NCBI GenBank assembly: GCA_037501455.1
Contig: CM074860.1
Span: forward strand, 49,548,501 to 49,612,500
Direction of reading: 5' to 3'
Origin: Lantana camara
Taxonomy: Eukaryota > Streptophyta > Magnoliopsida > Lamiales > Verbenaceae
DNA: 64,000 bases
The position numbers and the translations under genes are program-made. This document shows, in pieces, positions 11,533 to 23,270 of this stretch. The notes below the pieces were generated by a model. That model saw only the letters and a list, made by a program, of their open reading frames with translations, ran no database searches and was not told the DNA's origin. Position 1 is the first letter of the stretch; each line of letters starts with the position of its first letter.

Positions 11533-13012
11533 TGTTTTGTGACAACAAAAAGACGCAACAGAGCAGCAGAAAAACAGAGCAACACCATTCCAATCTTCAA
11601 CCAACATTATCAGGTAAGTTAAGATTACAAATATGCAAAGAAACAGCTATAAAGCAACATACAAACATGCTCCCAAAGCATTGAAACGTGAATTGGAGGC
11701 AAAGGTGATCATTTCATGATCTATCTCCCACATTTCATTAATGATAGTTCATGAATGCTTCAACTACCAGATAAAACCTCACCATAAATGCAAAGAAGAG
11801 ATCAAGATAACCATATTCATGCTTGGAATCAATCAAATTCATCAAGAAATGGATGAGATCAACATATATGCCCAAACCTAACTCTTTAACCATGTCAGCC
11901 ATAAACCCATGAAAACATGATCAAAATTGGGGATGAGTGTATTAAAATTACTCATAATGAATGTATATTACAACCCTAAGCTTACCTTGTGGATTGATGG
12001 AGGTTTGGAAGAGATTTGAGCTTGAATCTCCAAGGGTTGCAAGAGTTACGGGACTGACTGGAAAACAGGGGAAAAATGGCTAAAATTCTCTAAGTGCTGA
12101 GGGATATCTCGGTTTGGGGTCATTAAGGCTGGTTAAAGGGTTGATTTAGGGTTCTAAGGAATCAAACCATGGTTAATTTGGTCAAGGTTTGAATAAGATA
12201 TGGTCATTTTAGTAAACTGTGACAGATTTGCATTCCGTTTCGTGTTTCGGTTGAATTTCGGAGGTTCAATTAACTTTGGAAAAACATAAGGCTAAGTTCA
12301 TTAATCTCGAATTTTCGTTACGAGTTCACCGAAGTTGACAAAACTCGAATCCGAGTTTCCTAGCTCAAGATATCAAATACGGAACCAATGATGCGCTAAT
12401 TGCTCTTTAGCCCCCGATTTGGATTCCAAAATCAAAATAAATTTGAAACGTATGCTAACGAACCCAAAAACATGAAACGATCATATATTCATATTCATAA
12501 CACATATAACTACAACATATGAAATTTTCACGAAATTTTGGTACCAAATCATATAAAAACGAAGCACGTTTATATCACTTATAAGCAATGCATTTAAATA
12601 AATCCATACATTTCATAATAATTAACAAAAATTTAAATTCATATATAATTTATGAACAAAGTGCACAAATTAATATATATTGTATGCAAAGTGGTACCAA
12701 TTCATTTAATTTAAAACAATTACACGATTTAAATATATATATATATATATAGTATTAATATCATTAAAAATATATATATCAACTAATCCATATATATTAA
12801 ATATTAATAACTAAGTTGGATTTCATATTTAATTAATAACAAGTCCACGCATACATATATTTAATATTAATTTCACAACTAATTATATACATTTAGCATT
12901 AATAACATTATATATATAAAATTAAATATATAAAACACGTATAAACAATTAATTCGCGCAATTTATTAAACACATACGTCATGCTATACGACTGAAAAAC
13001 TGGGGTGTTACA

Positions 13013-13765
13013 ACCTCTCCCCCTTAAATGAATCCGTCCTCGGATTCACTACTAGCCCGAACAAACAATGAGAGATTCCCCGTCTCTCACAAACAACAAT
13101 GAGAGAGCCCCGTCTCTCGAGCAACAATGAGAGAACCCCGTCTCTCGCAAGCAAAGAGAGCACCCCGTCTCTCAAACAAAAATAAGAGAATCCCCGTCTC
13201 TTAAGAACAACAAGAGCACCCCGTCTCTCAACCAAAAATAAAGCAAGGAAGTCTCTAATACTCCCGAGCGACACAACGCAACATCGTAATTAAAATCATG
13301 TAAGACACACAAAGCAGGAAATAGCTATCATCCACGTTGACTATCACTTACTCCAAGTAATTTGACATGACAAGGATTCAAAGCACATAACATAAAAATT
13401 ATTTAAATTAAATTTTCATGGATGCATGTATCATGGATGCTTCATGTACCGTTCACTGAGATAAAGAAATTTGGAGTTGGGTGTTTTGTTGTACAATGCA
13501 TGATTTGCCCTGAAAATTGAGTGCAGAATTTGACTTGTCTTTAATTTATTCAATGCCCCGGTGAAACCATGATAGGTCCTCTTCGAATATTATTCTTGAT
13601 TCCCTTCTGACTTTTACTGCTCTACTCCTCCTCGATCTATCATCATTTCCCATAATCTTCATTTAGCCAGACCAACTCTTTTAAATAACCAAGCGTTGAC
13701 CTCCCCGTATACCCTTAGACCATCTATCCCGAAGTTAGGTCCATAACTACTATCTTTACCCATAT
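13013..13765 (-). other. 3' end of element C internal region: polypurine tract, hairpin, non-coding
   Basis: Next to the LTR, the minus strand reads TTTAAGGGGGAGAGGT, a polypurine tract (13013-13028). Just upstream of it is the stem-loop GAATCCG-AGGA-CGGATTC (13030-13047). A hairpin array follows at 13070-13229. A block containing a reverse-strand ACGGTACATGAAGCATCC (13432-13460) is shared with D, E and I. The rest, up to the CATAT duplication at 13761-13765 where H inserted, shows no coding signal. Confidence 0.75.
13070..13229 (-). repeat. Six-unit hairpin array (GAGAGACGGGG..TCTCTC type), element C
   Basis: Imperfect inverted repeats such as GAGAGAGCCCCGTCTCTC start at 13070, 13101, 13129, 13156, 13185 and 13214, about 26-31 bp apart, with AC-rich spacers. 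Arms GAGAG/CTCTC flank a CCCCG core. The same kind of array occurs at 51043-51410 (E) and 61981-62055 (I), always in the 3' non-coding part of the internal region. Confidence 0.88.
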
Positions 13766-15950
13766 TGTAACGCCCCCACCCGTACCAGAACAAGAGGAGA
13801 GTGGCGTCTCAACCCCCGCACTGAAGCACCTCTCAAGTAATGGTGTGAGCCATCACTCAAGAAATACTCCAGCGAACGGCTGTCTATCAGAACTATACAT
13901 GTACAACGATGTGGCTATGCAGCGGAAAATCAGAGTATTTTAAAACTTTTCAAAACATGTGCGTGATGGCATGTAACAAGCAAGAACATATTGATCGTGT
14001 AAGAGAGACTCGGCATATCAGAACATATAACAGATTCACATATAAGTACCGATATAGCAGAGTTCAATGTATCGGTAACAGAGTAGCAGAAAGAGTATAA
14101 CAAAGATACTCAAGTATTCAGAAACATATACAGAAGTATAAAGTGATGCAGCCATAAAACATATGCAGGACACAAAAGGAAGTAATACTAAGTCCTGACT
14201 GAAACAAAAATGACAATCTAGAGCTTCAAGATACCTCTAGACTGCGGCTGCAAGAACTGAAACCACGAGGCAAGAAAACGGGAGAGGTATTAGTCAAAAG
14301 GACTAAGTGAGGGAATACTTTAAAGAAAGTACTGAATTAAAGAACTTGAAGCAAAGTTCGAAACTGTTAAATGCAATGCTTTAAAGAAAAACTTGAAACA
14401 AGTTCGGTTGATAAAACTCTTTGAATGTGATGCTGTAAAGAATGCACGTTATAAAACATTTTCATGAATGCTATCACACGCGCACACAAATGCTGTTGAT
14501 GGTTCATAGTTCTTTCATAAAACGGGATAAGGGTAAAGTGAACTTTTCCAGATATGAACCATCCTTTATGAAACAGAATTTTACCCGCAAGCTAGGCTCC
14601 TCCATCCTTACTCCAGAAAACATGATTTGGTTGAGCATCGAACCAGGATCAACAATAATTCCACGTATAGTAGAGTATCGGACCAAGATCAACAATAACC
14701 CCACATAAAGTAGAGCATTGGACCAAGATCAACAACAACTCCGCACACAGTAGACTATTGGACCAAGGTCAACAACAACTCTTACCAACACATACAAACA
14801 TGCACCATCCTCCACCGGTTGTCACTTCGGGTAGCTAGCCCTAGGCGACCTGTAAACATGTAATGGGAACAGATTTGCTGTCCGTTCCCAGACAGATTGT
14901 CCTGACTTAACAAACCTCCTGTTAAAAGTCGGTGTCAATTGTCTAAGTGTGGCGGCCGGTATTGGTGATGTCGTTGGCGCTCACCTCCCGAGCATCACCT
15001 CCACACATAACCGCCGGGCCCAAACTGTAAACTGTATGCTTGCATTTAAGATTAGCAGTGACCAGAGTATCACTCCAGTATGCTAACTAAAACATGTGAA
15101 ACTGTAACTGTAACATATGATGCTATCTGTAAAACATATGATTCTATCTGAAAACATGTGATTCTGTCTGTAAACTGTACTTTGAAAACATATGCAAAAC
15201 ATGTAACTGTCTTTGAACAAGAATGCAGAACTTTGGATAACATGTACTGTTGATCAAGGTATACTATTAAAGTATGAATTATCCTTTCAAGAGAATGTCC
15301 CGATAAAAGGGATAGTTCAAAACGATGTTTAGCTTTGAATTTCAAAACATATGATACGATAGTATAATCGTGGTTCCAGTTGGAAAACATTTATAACTTC
15401 ACCTCACCTAATAGTAACAAAAGGTAGGTAGACAGATTATGCAGTGCCCTGGGGATCCCAGTGCTCAACTTTAACTCCTGTAGGTGGCGTACTAGAGTGA
15501 GCTTAACAACTAAGACCCACTACTAACCAAGATGCATATGAAATGCAAGAAACAAATGAACAAGGAACATGTAAAGAACATGTAACACAAGAGAGTAATA
15601 CCATTTAAGGTATTCAAGAAAGGTAACACACAAAGGAATACGTCAAAGTGAGTTACTCTTAACGAGAGACTATGATCTTACTATAACCGAGTAAGCTTTA
15701 GTCAAATTATGAATCCTATCGCAAACCTTAGGTTAAGAAACAAGTCCACGAAAGAAAACACATTTTGAAAACACATTTTAGACCCTGGATATGGAAACCC
15801 TAGGTGCAAATGTCTATTAAGAAAGCACAAGTTTTAATTCATTTTTACTATTCAAAAGCACTATTCAAAAGTACTATTCCAGATTACTATTCACGATTAC
15901 TATTCACAGGTTACTATTCACATGTCGGGTCAAAGGGTCGGGTCAAACCC

Positions 15951-16042
15951 TTACTACACACACACCCACACACACACGGTACAGACACACACCATGCACG
16001 AACACACACACACACACTGCATGCACACACACACACACCCTA
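15951..16042. repeat. CA/GT microsatellite in LTR H
   Basis: Interrupted (AC)n tracts with embedded CATGC and GGTAC steps. The same tract is at about 35705-35793 in the other LTR with a few differences. Confidence 0.93.
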
Positions 16043-16838
16043 ATTAAATTATGATCTTGATTATAACCTATAGTTTCAAGTTCATGTTAATATAATCAAG
16101 TGTGATCTAGGTGAAAGGTATAACCTATAGTTAAGAGGTCCAATTAAGGCATAAGATCAAGTTATGAAACACTATTCTATCTTAGGTTATAACATGTGAC
16201 ACTATTAAAGTGTATAACATAATCAAGGCACTAATCCATTAATCCATATCATAACATAAGCTCAATTCATAATTCAAGAGTCATATAACAATGTGACAAC
16301 ATGTCACAACATATCTCATATCATATCATATCATATATCATAAACCTTTAGGCATGTAACATGTAACAATTTAATTCAATACCAACATGTAACAAGTTGT
16401 GACATAATAAATTGTAAATCACTATTCCATTAGCTAACATGCATGAACATAATTTAAATTCCATAATCATGCATCAATTCTCATAATATAACAATCATAT
16501 CACATGATCATAGCATATACTAGAGCAATTCATAACATATTCAAGCATATACTAAACAATTAAAACATATAAACATCTACACAAACATATCATGAAAACT
16601 ATATAATAAATGCATAAAATAAAATCCTATATGGCTTAGGGAAGACCCTAAGACCCAACCTAAACATAATATAAAAATACATAACATAAAAACATAAACT
16701 AAACTAACATAACATAAACAAAACAAACTAACCTAGCTACAAGGGGAGGGGATGCCGACGGCAAGAGGGGAAAGGAGGGAGAGAGGAGTGCTTGTTAACA
16801 CAAGACTTTGAGCAAGGATTCAAATGCCATGAGAGGGG

Positions 16839-16846
16839 TATTTATA
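16839..16846 (-). promoter_or_regulatory. TATA box of LTR H promoter
   Basis: On the minus strand CCTATAAATACC is a near-ideal plant TATA element. It is followed by a pyrimidine-rich leader (CCTCTCTCCCTCC near 16775) typical of a transcribed 5' leader, placing the probable transcription start around 16805-16815. The same sequence is present at 36592-36599 in the 5' LTR, the copy that would drive the element. Confidence 0.75.
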
Positions 16847-17874
16847 GGTGTGAAGAAGTCCCTCACCTTGCAATTAGAGATGGCTTAAGGGTAGGAGAGC
16901 AAAACAAGAGTTCATCCACTTGTATCTTCTAGAAGCTTTAGGGATTAAGAAGGTAAAAATGGGGCTGCTGGGGGTAATTCTGTAATTTCGTCCCCCAAGG
17001 CTTGAGGATAAGTGGCTGGAAGTATAACCATTCCGACGGCAAGAAAATTAGCTTCGAAACGCATATTCATTCATTGAAATCGGATTTACCGTTTGAAAGA
17101 TACATTAGTTTTAGTGAATAAAAGTTTTGAGCTCGAAACTCGACATGAGTGAAAAACGACTTTCTAAAATGATTTTCAAGTCCGGATTGCTTCCAAAATT
17201 CAAGAAATAAATCGAGAAGCGTTTTGAGTCCAAAATCGACTATAAAACGTTTTACCGTTAAAAAGTTGAAAACGTAGAGTGAATAGTGAATTCTCACGTA
17301 CGAACGTACGCTTCAAAATTTCAAGCTAGGACTTGAATCAAGAGTTGTAAAACATCTCAAAAATCTTGAAATAGCTCAAGTAGTGCAAATCCGAAGAGAA
17401 AACATTTTCCGAATGAAAACCGTTCGTAAAAGGAATAGTAAACTAGGGTTTTCAAAAACGTTTTCAATAAAACAAAGTTCCGGAATGGATTCCCAAGCCA
17501 AGAATGATTCCAAAAGACTCGTCTTGACTCAAGGATCGATTCGAATGTAACTTGGGTAGGAAAAGGTATCAGAATCAAAAGCTCATTTTCTGATGAATAG
17601 TAACTTTTATCGGTAAGTTCCAAAAATACCCATATGGCTTAAGAAAGACTTTCTGAGTTCGGGAAACCAGTTCAAACGATTGGGAAACATGTGTGATGAA
17701 CCTCTAGGGTTCGAGTAGCAATATGAACAAGGTAGGCTCGGGTTATGAATAGTAAAATGTAGCAAAGGTCAAGAATTCCCCCTTAAAGCATGTCAGAACA
17801 TATACGAGCACAAAGTTCATGTAAGAATGCAATGCATGATGATTCAAAAAGTTGGATCACGGTCTATAAACGCT

Positions 17875-18510
17875 TTACCACTGCCTTAACTTACTGTTTT
17901 CATCCAGGCCCTGTTTTGGGCTGTTACAATCACCCCTCCTTAAAGAGAATCTGTCCTCAAATTCTTCCGCTGTAACTGCAAACAACTCAGGGTGATGTTT
18001 CTGCATTTTCTCTTCTGTCTCCCAGGTTGCCTCTTCTGTCTCATGTCCCTTCCAAAGGACTTTAACCAAAGGAATCTTCCTATTCCTCAGCTCTTGAAAC
18101 TTCCTATCTAGAATCTTAGCGGGCTTCAAAACATAAGTCAGATCCGGTTCCAAAGGTATCTCCTCTACCTGCACAACCTCTGTCTCATCCGAGAAACACT
18201 TGCGAAGCTGAGATGCATGAAATACGTTGTGGATTCCTGTTAGACCTACAGGCAAACCCAATCTATAAGCAGTCGGTCCGACTCTCTCTAGTATCTCATA
18301 TGGTCCAACATATCTCGGGTTTAACTTTCCACCTTTCCCAATTCGGGAAAACCCTTTTCTTGGCAATGCCTTCAGAAATACCTTTTCGCCCACTGCGAAT
18401 TCCAAATCCCTTCTTCGTCGATCAGCATAACTCTTCTGCCTGTCCTGGGCAGCTTTCATTCTCTGGCGAATGATCTGAATCTTTTCTGTCGCTTCTCTTA
18501 TCCATTTAGC
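17875..18510 (-). pseudogene. Element H pol: integrase C-terminus and chromodomain
   Basis: This is the C-terminal end of pol, in frame with integrase but cut off from it by the TAA at 18511-18513. Downstream of the stop come the basic KSYADRRRRDLEF segment, the integrase GPY/F module (KLNPRYVGPYEILERVG) and a chromodomain with KILDRK, LVKVLWKGH, EEATWE and a terminal PELF, the Tekay/Del style. Chromodomains of this group guide integration to heterochromatin. The frame runs through the polypurine tract and ends 54 nt inside the 3' LTR. Confidence 0.9.
17929..17964 (-). other. Polypurine tract and upstream stem-loop of element H
   Basis: On the minus strand TTTAAGGAGGGGTGAT abuts the LTR and would prime plus-strand synthesis. 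Directly upstream (17947-17964) is GAATTTG-AGGA-CAGATTC, a stem with one G-U pair and the AGGA loop also found in C, E, G and I. Confidence 0.8.
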
Positions 18511-19704
18511 TTAATGCACTCTGATCGGTCCTTCCTCAGTACATCTTGCTTCATCCATATCCCAGTATAACGGGGATCTACATTTCCTTCCATACAAGGC
18601 TTCATATGGAGCAGCTTTAATAGAAGCTTGATAACTATTGTTGTATGCAAACTCCACAAGAGGTAAACACTCTTTCCAAATTTCCTGGAAGTCCAAAGCA
18701 CAAGCTCTTAGCATATCTTCCAAGTACTTAATCATCCTTTCTGATTGTCCATCCGTCTGAGGATGCGCTACAGTACTGAAGTTCAACTTTGTTCCCATCA
18801 AAGTCTGAATTTCTTTCCACAATTGCGACGTGAATTTCGGATCTCTATCCGAGACTATACTGTTCGGGACTCCATGTAATCCGACGATCTCTTGTTGATA
18901 CAGCTTTGCCAACGTGCTGACCTTATCCGTCGTCTTTACTGGCAAAAAGTGCGCTGACTTTGTCAAACGATCAATGATCACCCAGATACTATCTTGTCCT
19001 CCTCTGACTTTGGGTAATCCAGTGACAAAATCCATCGTGATTTGCTCCCACTTCCAAGTCGGAATCGGTAATGGTTGCAACTTCCCACTCGGTTTCTGGT
19101 GCTCAGCGTTAACTTTCTGACAAGTTAAGCACTTCTTAACATAGTTGGCTATGTCTCTCTTCATTCCGTTCCACCAGAAATGCGTCTTAACATCTTGATA
19201 CATCTTAGTACCTCCGGGATGTATCCTGTACTTAGTCTTATGCGCTTCGTCGAGAATCTCTTTCCTCAAAACAGTTGGTACGCATACTCGACCTTTGTAC
19301 CTCAATATTCCATGTTCATCAACCCTGAACTTAGTCTCATCATCTTTCTCCTTAGATTCGAGACATTTCTTGATCCACTCGTCGTTCTTCTGTGCTTCCA
19401 GCACTTGTTCTTTCAAGGGTGATATCATCACAACGTTCACGATTCGAGCTTTAGTTATCACCTCGATTCTTTCTCTTTTATCAGTCTCGGGGTTGGCAGA
19501 AATCTGTGCCAAACGAACTTTCCTGCTTAGTGCATCTGCTACAACATTCGCCTTTCCTGGATGGTACTGAATAATGCAATCGTAGTCCTCCAGAAATTCC
19601 ATCCATCTCCTTTGTCGCATATTCAACTCCTTCTGAGTGAATAGATATCGCAGGCTCTTATGATCAGTAAAGATCTCAAACGTAACTCCATACAGGTAAT
19701 GTCT
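18511..19704 (-). pseudogene. Element H pol: RNase H C-terminus and integrase
   Basis: The fragment starts after the frameshift near 19704. It contains the end of RNase H ([10 protein letters not shown], then [15 protein letters not shown] and the [15 protein letters not shown] signature). Integrase follows: an HHCC zinc finger (H..H at [14 protein letters not shown] at KKCLTCQK) and the catalytic core D (ITMDF), D (VSDRD), E (DGQSE) with 35 residues between the last two, as in D,D-35-E integrases. All catalytic residues are present. The TAA at 18511-18513 separates it from the C-terminal domains. The function would be insertion of the cDNA copy into the genome. Confidence 0.93.
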
Positions 19705-20473
19705 CCAAATCATGTGTCGGGTAGTTAACTTCATGCGTTTTGAGTTTCCTTGATGCATACGCAATCACCTTTCCATTCTGCATCAAAACTCCTCCTAGTC
19801 CTTCTTTCGAAGCATCAGTGTAAACAGTATATCCTTCTTTTCCTTCTGGTAATGCTAACACGGGTGCAGTTGTTAGCATCTCCTTCAATCTTTGAAAACT
19901 CTGCTCACACTTCTCCGTCCATTCAAACTTCCCTTCTTTCTTTGTCAACTTAGTGAGAGGTGTAGCTATCTTCGAGAAATCTTGGACAAACCTCCGGTAG
20001 TAACCAGCTAATCCCAGAAAACTCCTCACTTCTGAAGGATTCTTTGGTGACTTCCAATCCATAATCGTCTCGATCTTCGAGGGATCTACTTCGATTCCAG
20101 ATCCTGATATGATATGTCCGAGAAATGTAACTCTCTCATGCCAGAACTCACATTTACTGAACTTTGCATATAGCTTGTGATCCAGCAAAGTGCGTAACAC
20201 GATTCGAAGATGTTCAGCATGTTCCTCTGGTGTCTTTGAAAATACCAAAATATCGTCGATGAAGATCACTACAAACTTGTCGAGAAACGGCTTGAATATA
20301 CGGTGCATCATATCCATGAATGTAGCTGGTGCGTTCGTCAAACCAAACGGCATTACCACAAACTCATAATGTCCGTATCGGCTGTTGAAAGCAGTCTTCG
20401 GAATATCTGCTTCCCTGATCTTCAACTGATAATACCCTTGTCTAAGATCTAACTTGGAGTAGACCTTTGATCC
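19705..20473 (-). pseudogene. Element H pol: reverse transcriptase catalytic half and RNase H N-terminus
   Basis: It is in frame with the upstream fragment after the TAA at 20474-20476. Visible are [28 protein letters not shown] and the catalytic FIDDILVFS (the FIDD form of YxDD, at 20252-20263), then the connection region [16 protein letters not shown]. RNase H begins with the catalytic [22 protein letters not shown]. Directly after this the frame shifts. The stretch normally linking this motif to the next conserved RNase H block is missing, so a small deletion of non-multiple-of-three length is the simplest explanation. Confidence 0.93.
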
Positions 20474-20992
20474 TTATAGTATGTCGAACAGCTGTTCGAT
20501 ATGAGGGAGAGGATATTTATTCTTGATTGTCATCCTGTTCAGCTCCCGATAGTCAATGCATAAACGCAATGATCCATCCTTCTTCTTAACGAAAAGCACA
20601 GGCGCTCCCCACAGCGACGTGCTCGGTCGAACATATCCTGACTCAATCAACTCGTCCAATTGCTTTCTCAGTTCATCTAATTCAGCTGGTGCCATTCTAT
20701 AAGGTGTCTTCGAGTACGGCTCAGCTCCTGATATCGTCTCGATCGTAAACTCCAACTCTCGGTCAGGGGGTAACGAATCTAAATGCTCAGGAAACACATC
20801 TAGGAATTCGTTCACCACTTCCACTTCTTCAATCTTAAGTTGATCTTTCGGTCTATTCAAAAGATAAACCACAAATCCACTAGCTCCTTTCTGAATCAAC
20901 TTCTTAGCTTCCATCGAAGAAATCACTGATAACTTCTCAACTTTCCCTTCTGATGTCCCACTTTCATCTTCTTCCAAGATGATCTCTTTCTT
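20474..20992 (-). pseudogene. Element H pol: protease-RT linker and RT fingers
   Basis: This segment lies between two in-frame TAA codons (20993-20995 and 20474-20476). It contains the linker up to [19 protein letters not shown], then the start of reverse transcriptase: [16 protein letters not shown], the substrate-contacting [33 protein letters not shown]. The end stop replaces a residue in a normally continuous stretch and looks like a CAA to TAA change. Sequence quality is otherwise high, so inactivation is recent. Confidence 0.92.
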
Positions 20993-21604
20993 TTAACAAT
21001 CCAACTTAGCTCGGTACTTAGACAACCAATCCATACCAAGTATAACATCGTATCTTGTCATCGGTAACTCAATCAGATCCGTCGGGTAACAACGGGTACC
21101 AATACATATAGGGCAGCATTTATATACTTGATCCGTAACAAGGCAAGTTCCCAAAAGAGAACTCACTTCAAATTTATATGGCAAGTATTCAAGCGGAAAC
21201 TGTAAATGCGCACATAATTTAGAAGCAACAAATGAATGCGTGGCACCAGGGTCATACAAGACCTTAACTGGCGTGTTAAGAATGTGCACAATACCTTCCA
21301 CAACAGATGAAGGATCAACCTCCTCCTTACCATCCAAAGCATAAGCTCTGCCTTTGACCACCGGTTTGTTCGTCGTACCCACCACTCCTTTTCCTTTATC
21401 CTGGACCCCAAATCTCCTGATCTTGTGCGGGCAACTATCCATCTGGTGCTCAGGGGAACCACACGCGAAACACTGTCTAGCTTTCTTGCGACAGTTCTCC
21501 TCAGTGTGTCCCGTTCGGCGACAATATCGGCAAACAATTTCCTCTGGACTTGGCTGAGGTGCTCTCTGCTGTTGTGGCGCCTTCTGATACTGTTGTGGCG
21601 CTTT
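20993..21604 (-). pseudogene. Element H: zinc knuckles and aspartic protease
   Basis: After a TAG at 21605-21607 the same frame continues with a Gln/Pro-rich linker and two CCHC zinc knuckles (CRYCRRTGHTEENC and CFACGSPEHQMDSC, about 21431-21532), the nucleocapsid RNA-binding module. The retroviral-type aspartic protease follows, with active site YDPGATHSF (about 21245) and the conserved ILGMDWL. The D-P-G form instead of D-S/T-G occurs in other plant gypsy proteases, so it need not be inactivating. The TAA at 20993-20995 closes the segment. Gag and pol share one frame, as in chromoviruses with a single polyprotein. Confidence 0.92.
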
Positions 21605-22450
21605 CTACTTCTGTGCTTGCTGTTTCGGTGGAGCGTTCTGCTGCTGACGCTGTGGTGTTACCATTGGCCTCTTTCCCGTTCCTTGGGGAAAAGATCCGGA
21701 AGGTCGCTTATTCCCTTGATAAGGCTTAGGGTTAGAAGGTCCTTGACGTGCAGTAGTTATCTTGATCTCCTTGTGTGCAGCTTCAACCCTTAGCGCTCTA
21801 TCAACAGCCTGGTTGTAGGTCTCAATAACCAAAGAAGCAAGTGCCAACCGAAGTTCGGGCTTCAGTCCATCGATAAACCTCTTCGTCTTGCGACGCTCAT
21901 CAGTCAGAATATGAGGCGCATACTTGATCAGCCTCACAAACCTAGCCTCATACTCCATCACATTCATAGTTCCCTGAACCAGACTCATAAACTCAGCCTC
22001 TCGTGCATCACGAGTCACTTGAGGCGTATACTTCTGCTGAAACTCTCTGGTAAACTCATCCCAACTTCCCTCAACGTTATTCTCAATCCACATATGCTGA
22101 ACGTGCTTCCACCAATTGTATGCAGCTCCTTCCATAAGAAAAGTAGCATACCGAACTCGTTCACGATCCTCTGGGTAGATCTCCATAGCCTCGAAAATCT
22201 TCTCAAGACTGGTAATCCAATTCTCAGCCTTTATGTCGTTCGGTTCTCCATAGAACTTAGGTGGATTCATCCTCAGAAACTTCTCCAATGACCTTTCATT
22301 AGGAGGATTATCTCTCGGTGCACAAGCCCTCATAAATTGTCGTAGCACATCCCTTAATTCCGGAGTTCTTTCTCTTTCAGGGGGTGGCGTGACATCTCTT
22401 TGGGGTGGCAGTGGTGGTACACGATTCCGGGGTGCTCTTCTCGGTGGCAT
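21605..22450 (-). pseudogene. Element H gag (capsid part), ended by an in-frame stop
   Basis: I start gag at the Met of MPPRRAPRNRVPP. Upstream Met codons at up to 22528 exist in the same frame but read as leader. The capsid domain is clear: PPKFYGEPNDIKAENWI, FLMEGAAYNWWKHV, DEFTREFQQKYTP, LVQGTMNVMEYEARF, RLIKYAPHI and RFIDGLKPELR. The C-terminus is Gln/Pro-rich and basic. The TAG at 21605-21607 precedes the zinc knuckles. The stop is probably a CAG to TAG mutation because the frame continues without a break into the nucleocapsid. Gag would assemble virus-like particles in the cytoplasm. Confidence 0.93.
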
Positions 22451-23270
22451 GTTGTTACTGAATTCACAAGCATTCAGATACATATATTCGGTGCATGACA
22501 TATAATGATTCACAGAATCCGTAACCACGTATTCACATTCTCACGTAGTCACATATAAGTATGAGAACAACACATTCCCATAACAACATGTCAGCAAAGA
22601 TTCAAGATCTCCAAACATATCATATAATCAGAAACAATTGTCAGATAACATGTAAACGGGAACAGAAGCTCGGGTAACATATCAACATATCAGAAACATG
22701 TATAACATATCCCAAAACATGATTAACATGTAAACGGGAACAGAACATGTACTGTCATAACAACAAGAACTGTAACATGATCAACATATCCAGAAGCGTA
22801 TTCAACATATCAAGAACAATAGCATGCTAACAATAAATGAAATGGCATGATCCTATCAACGGTCCTAATGGTATCTTGAAGCAACTCTAAGACTCATGCA
22901 ATGACAGTTATGGAAAGCAGTAAACAGATATTCAACATAAAGCCGAAAGTGTTATAACTGTGCAAGGTTTGGTAAAATTTACTACAGGCCACATGTTAAA
23001 AGTATTAATTCAAAAATGGGGAGGACCCGATACCATCGAGTTGACTCCCTTACAGGCCTTACCAATCCGTCCAACCCTGCTAAAAATAACCTAGTAGGTA
23101 CCAAGTCATCTGAAGCGTCATCCGTGGTGCCAAAAGTCGGGGATCATCTACCAGAGCTATACATCCCCTCATCCAAAAGTCAGTCCTGAACTGTCCCGGC
23201 TATACGTCCGCCATCCATAGATAGATATATATATGCATCAGTACTATATACAGAAATCTCTCATCAGCAA
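22451..23270 (-). other. Non-coding spacer between extra ORF and gag in element H
   Basis: It is rich in ACATGT/AACATAT words on both strands. I see no coding frame of note. It could be an intron or internal leader that brings gag nearer the 5' end after splicing, but I cannot pick convincing splice sites by eye. Confidence 0.5.

Larger units (their letters stand above)
10532..13012 (-). repeat. 3' LTR of element C, inner part
   Basis: It resumes C after solo LTR B (starting with the duplicated TTACC) and ends GGGGTGTTACA beside the polypurine tract. It matches 41397-43883. In sense direction it contains an AAG/GTAAG donor at 11986, palindromes at 11375-11532 and a predicted mini-exon at 10602-10670. 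Very AT-rich segments (about 12460-12960) hold short TA microsatellites. No coding region. Confidence 0.9.
13766..17928 (-). repeat. 3' LTR of element H (4,163 bp)
   Basis: It runs from TGTAACGCCCCC to GGGCTGTTACA and is nearly identical to the 5' LTR (24140-24188 plus 33568-37681). In sense direction it has a clear TATA box at 16839-16846, a CT-rich leader, a splice-like TAG/GTTAGT near 16733, a CA microsatellite, a possible mini-exon at 15408-15477 ending TTAG/GTGAGG, and a TAGTC..GACTA hairpin at 14291-14305. No coding region except the tail of pol at its edge. Confidence 0.93.

Noticed and set aside
21425..21793. 122-codon plus-strand ORF
   Set aside because: Exact antisense shadow of the H gag C-terminus and zinc-knuckle region.
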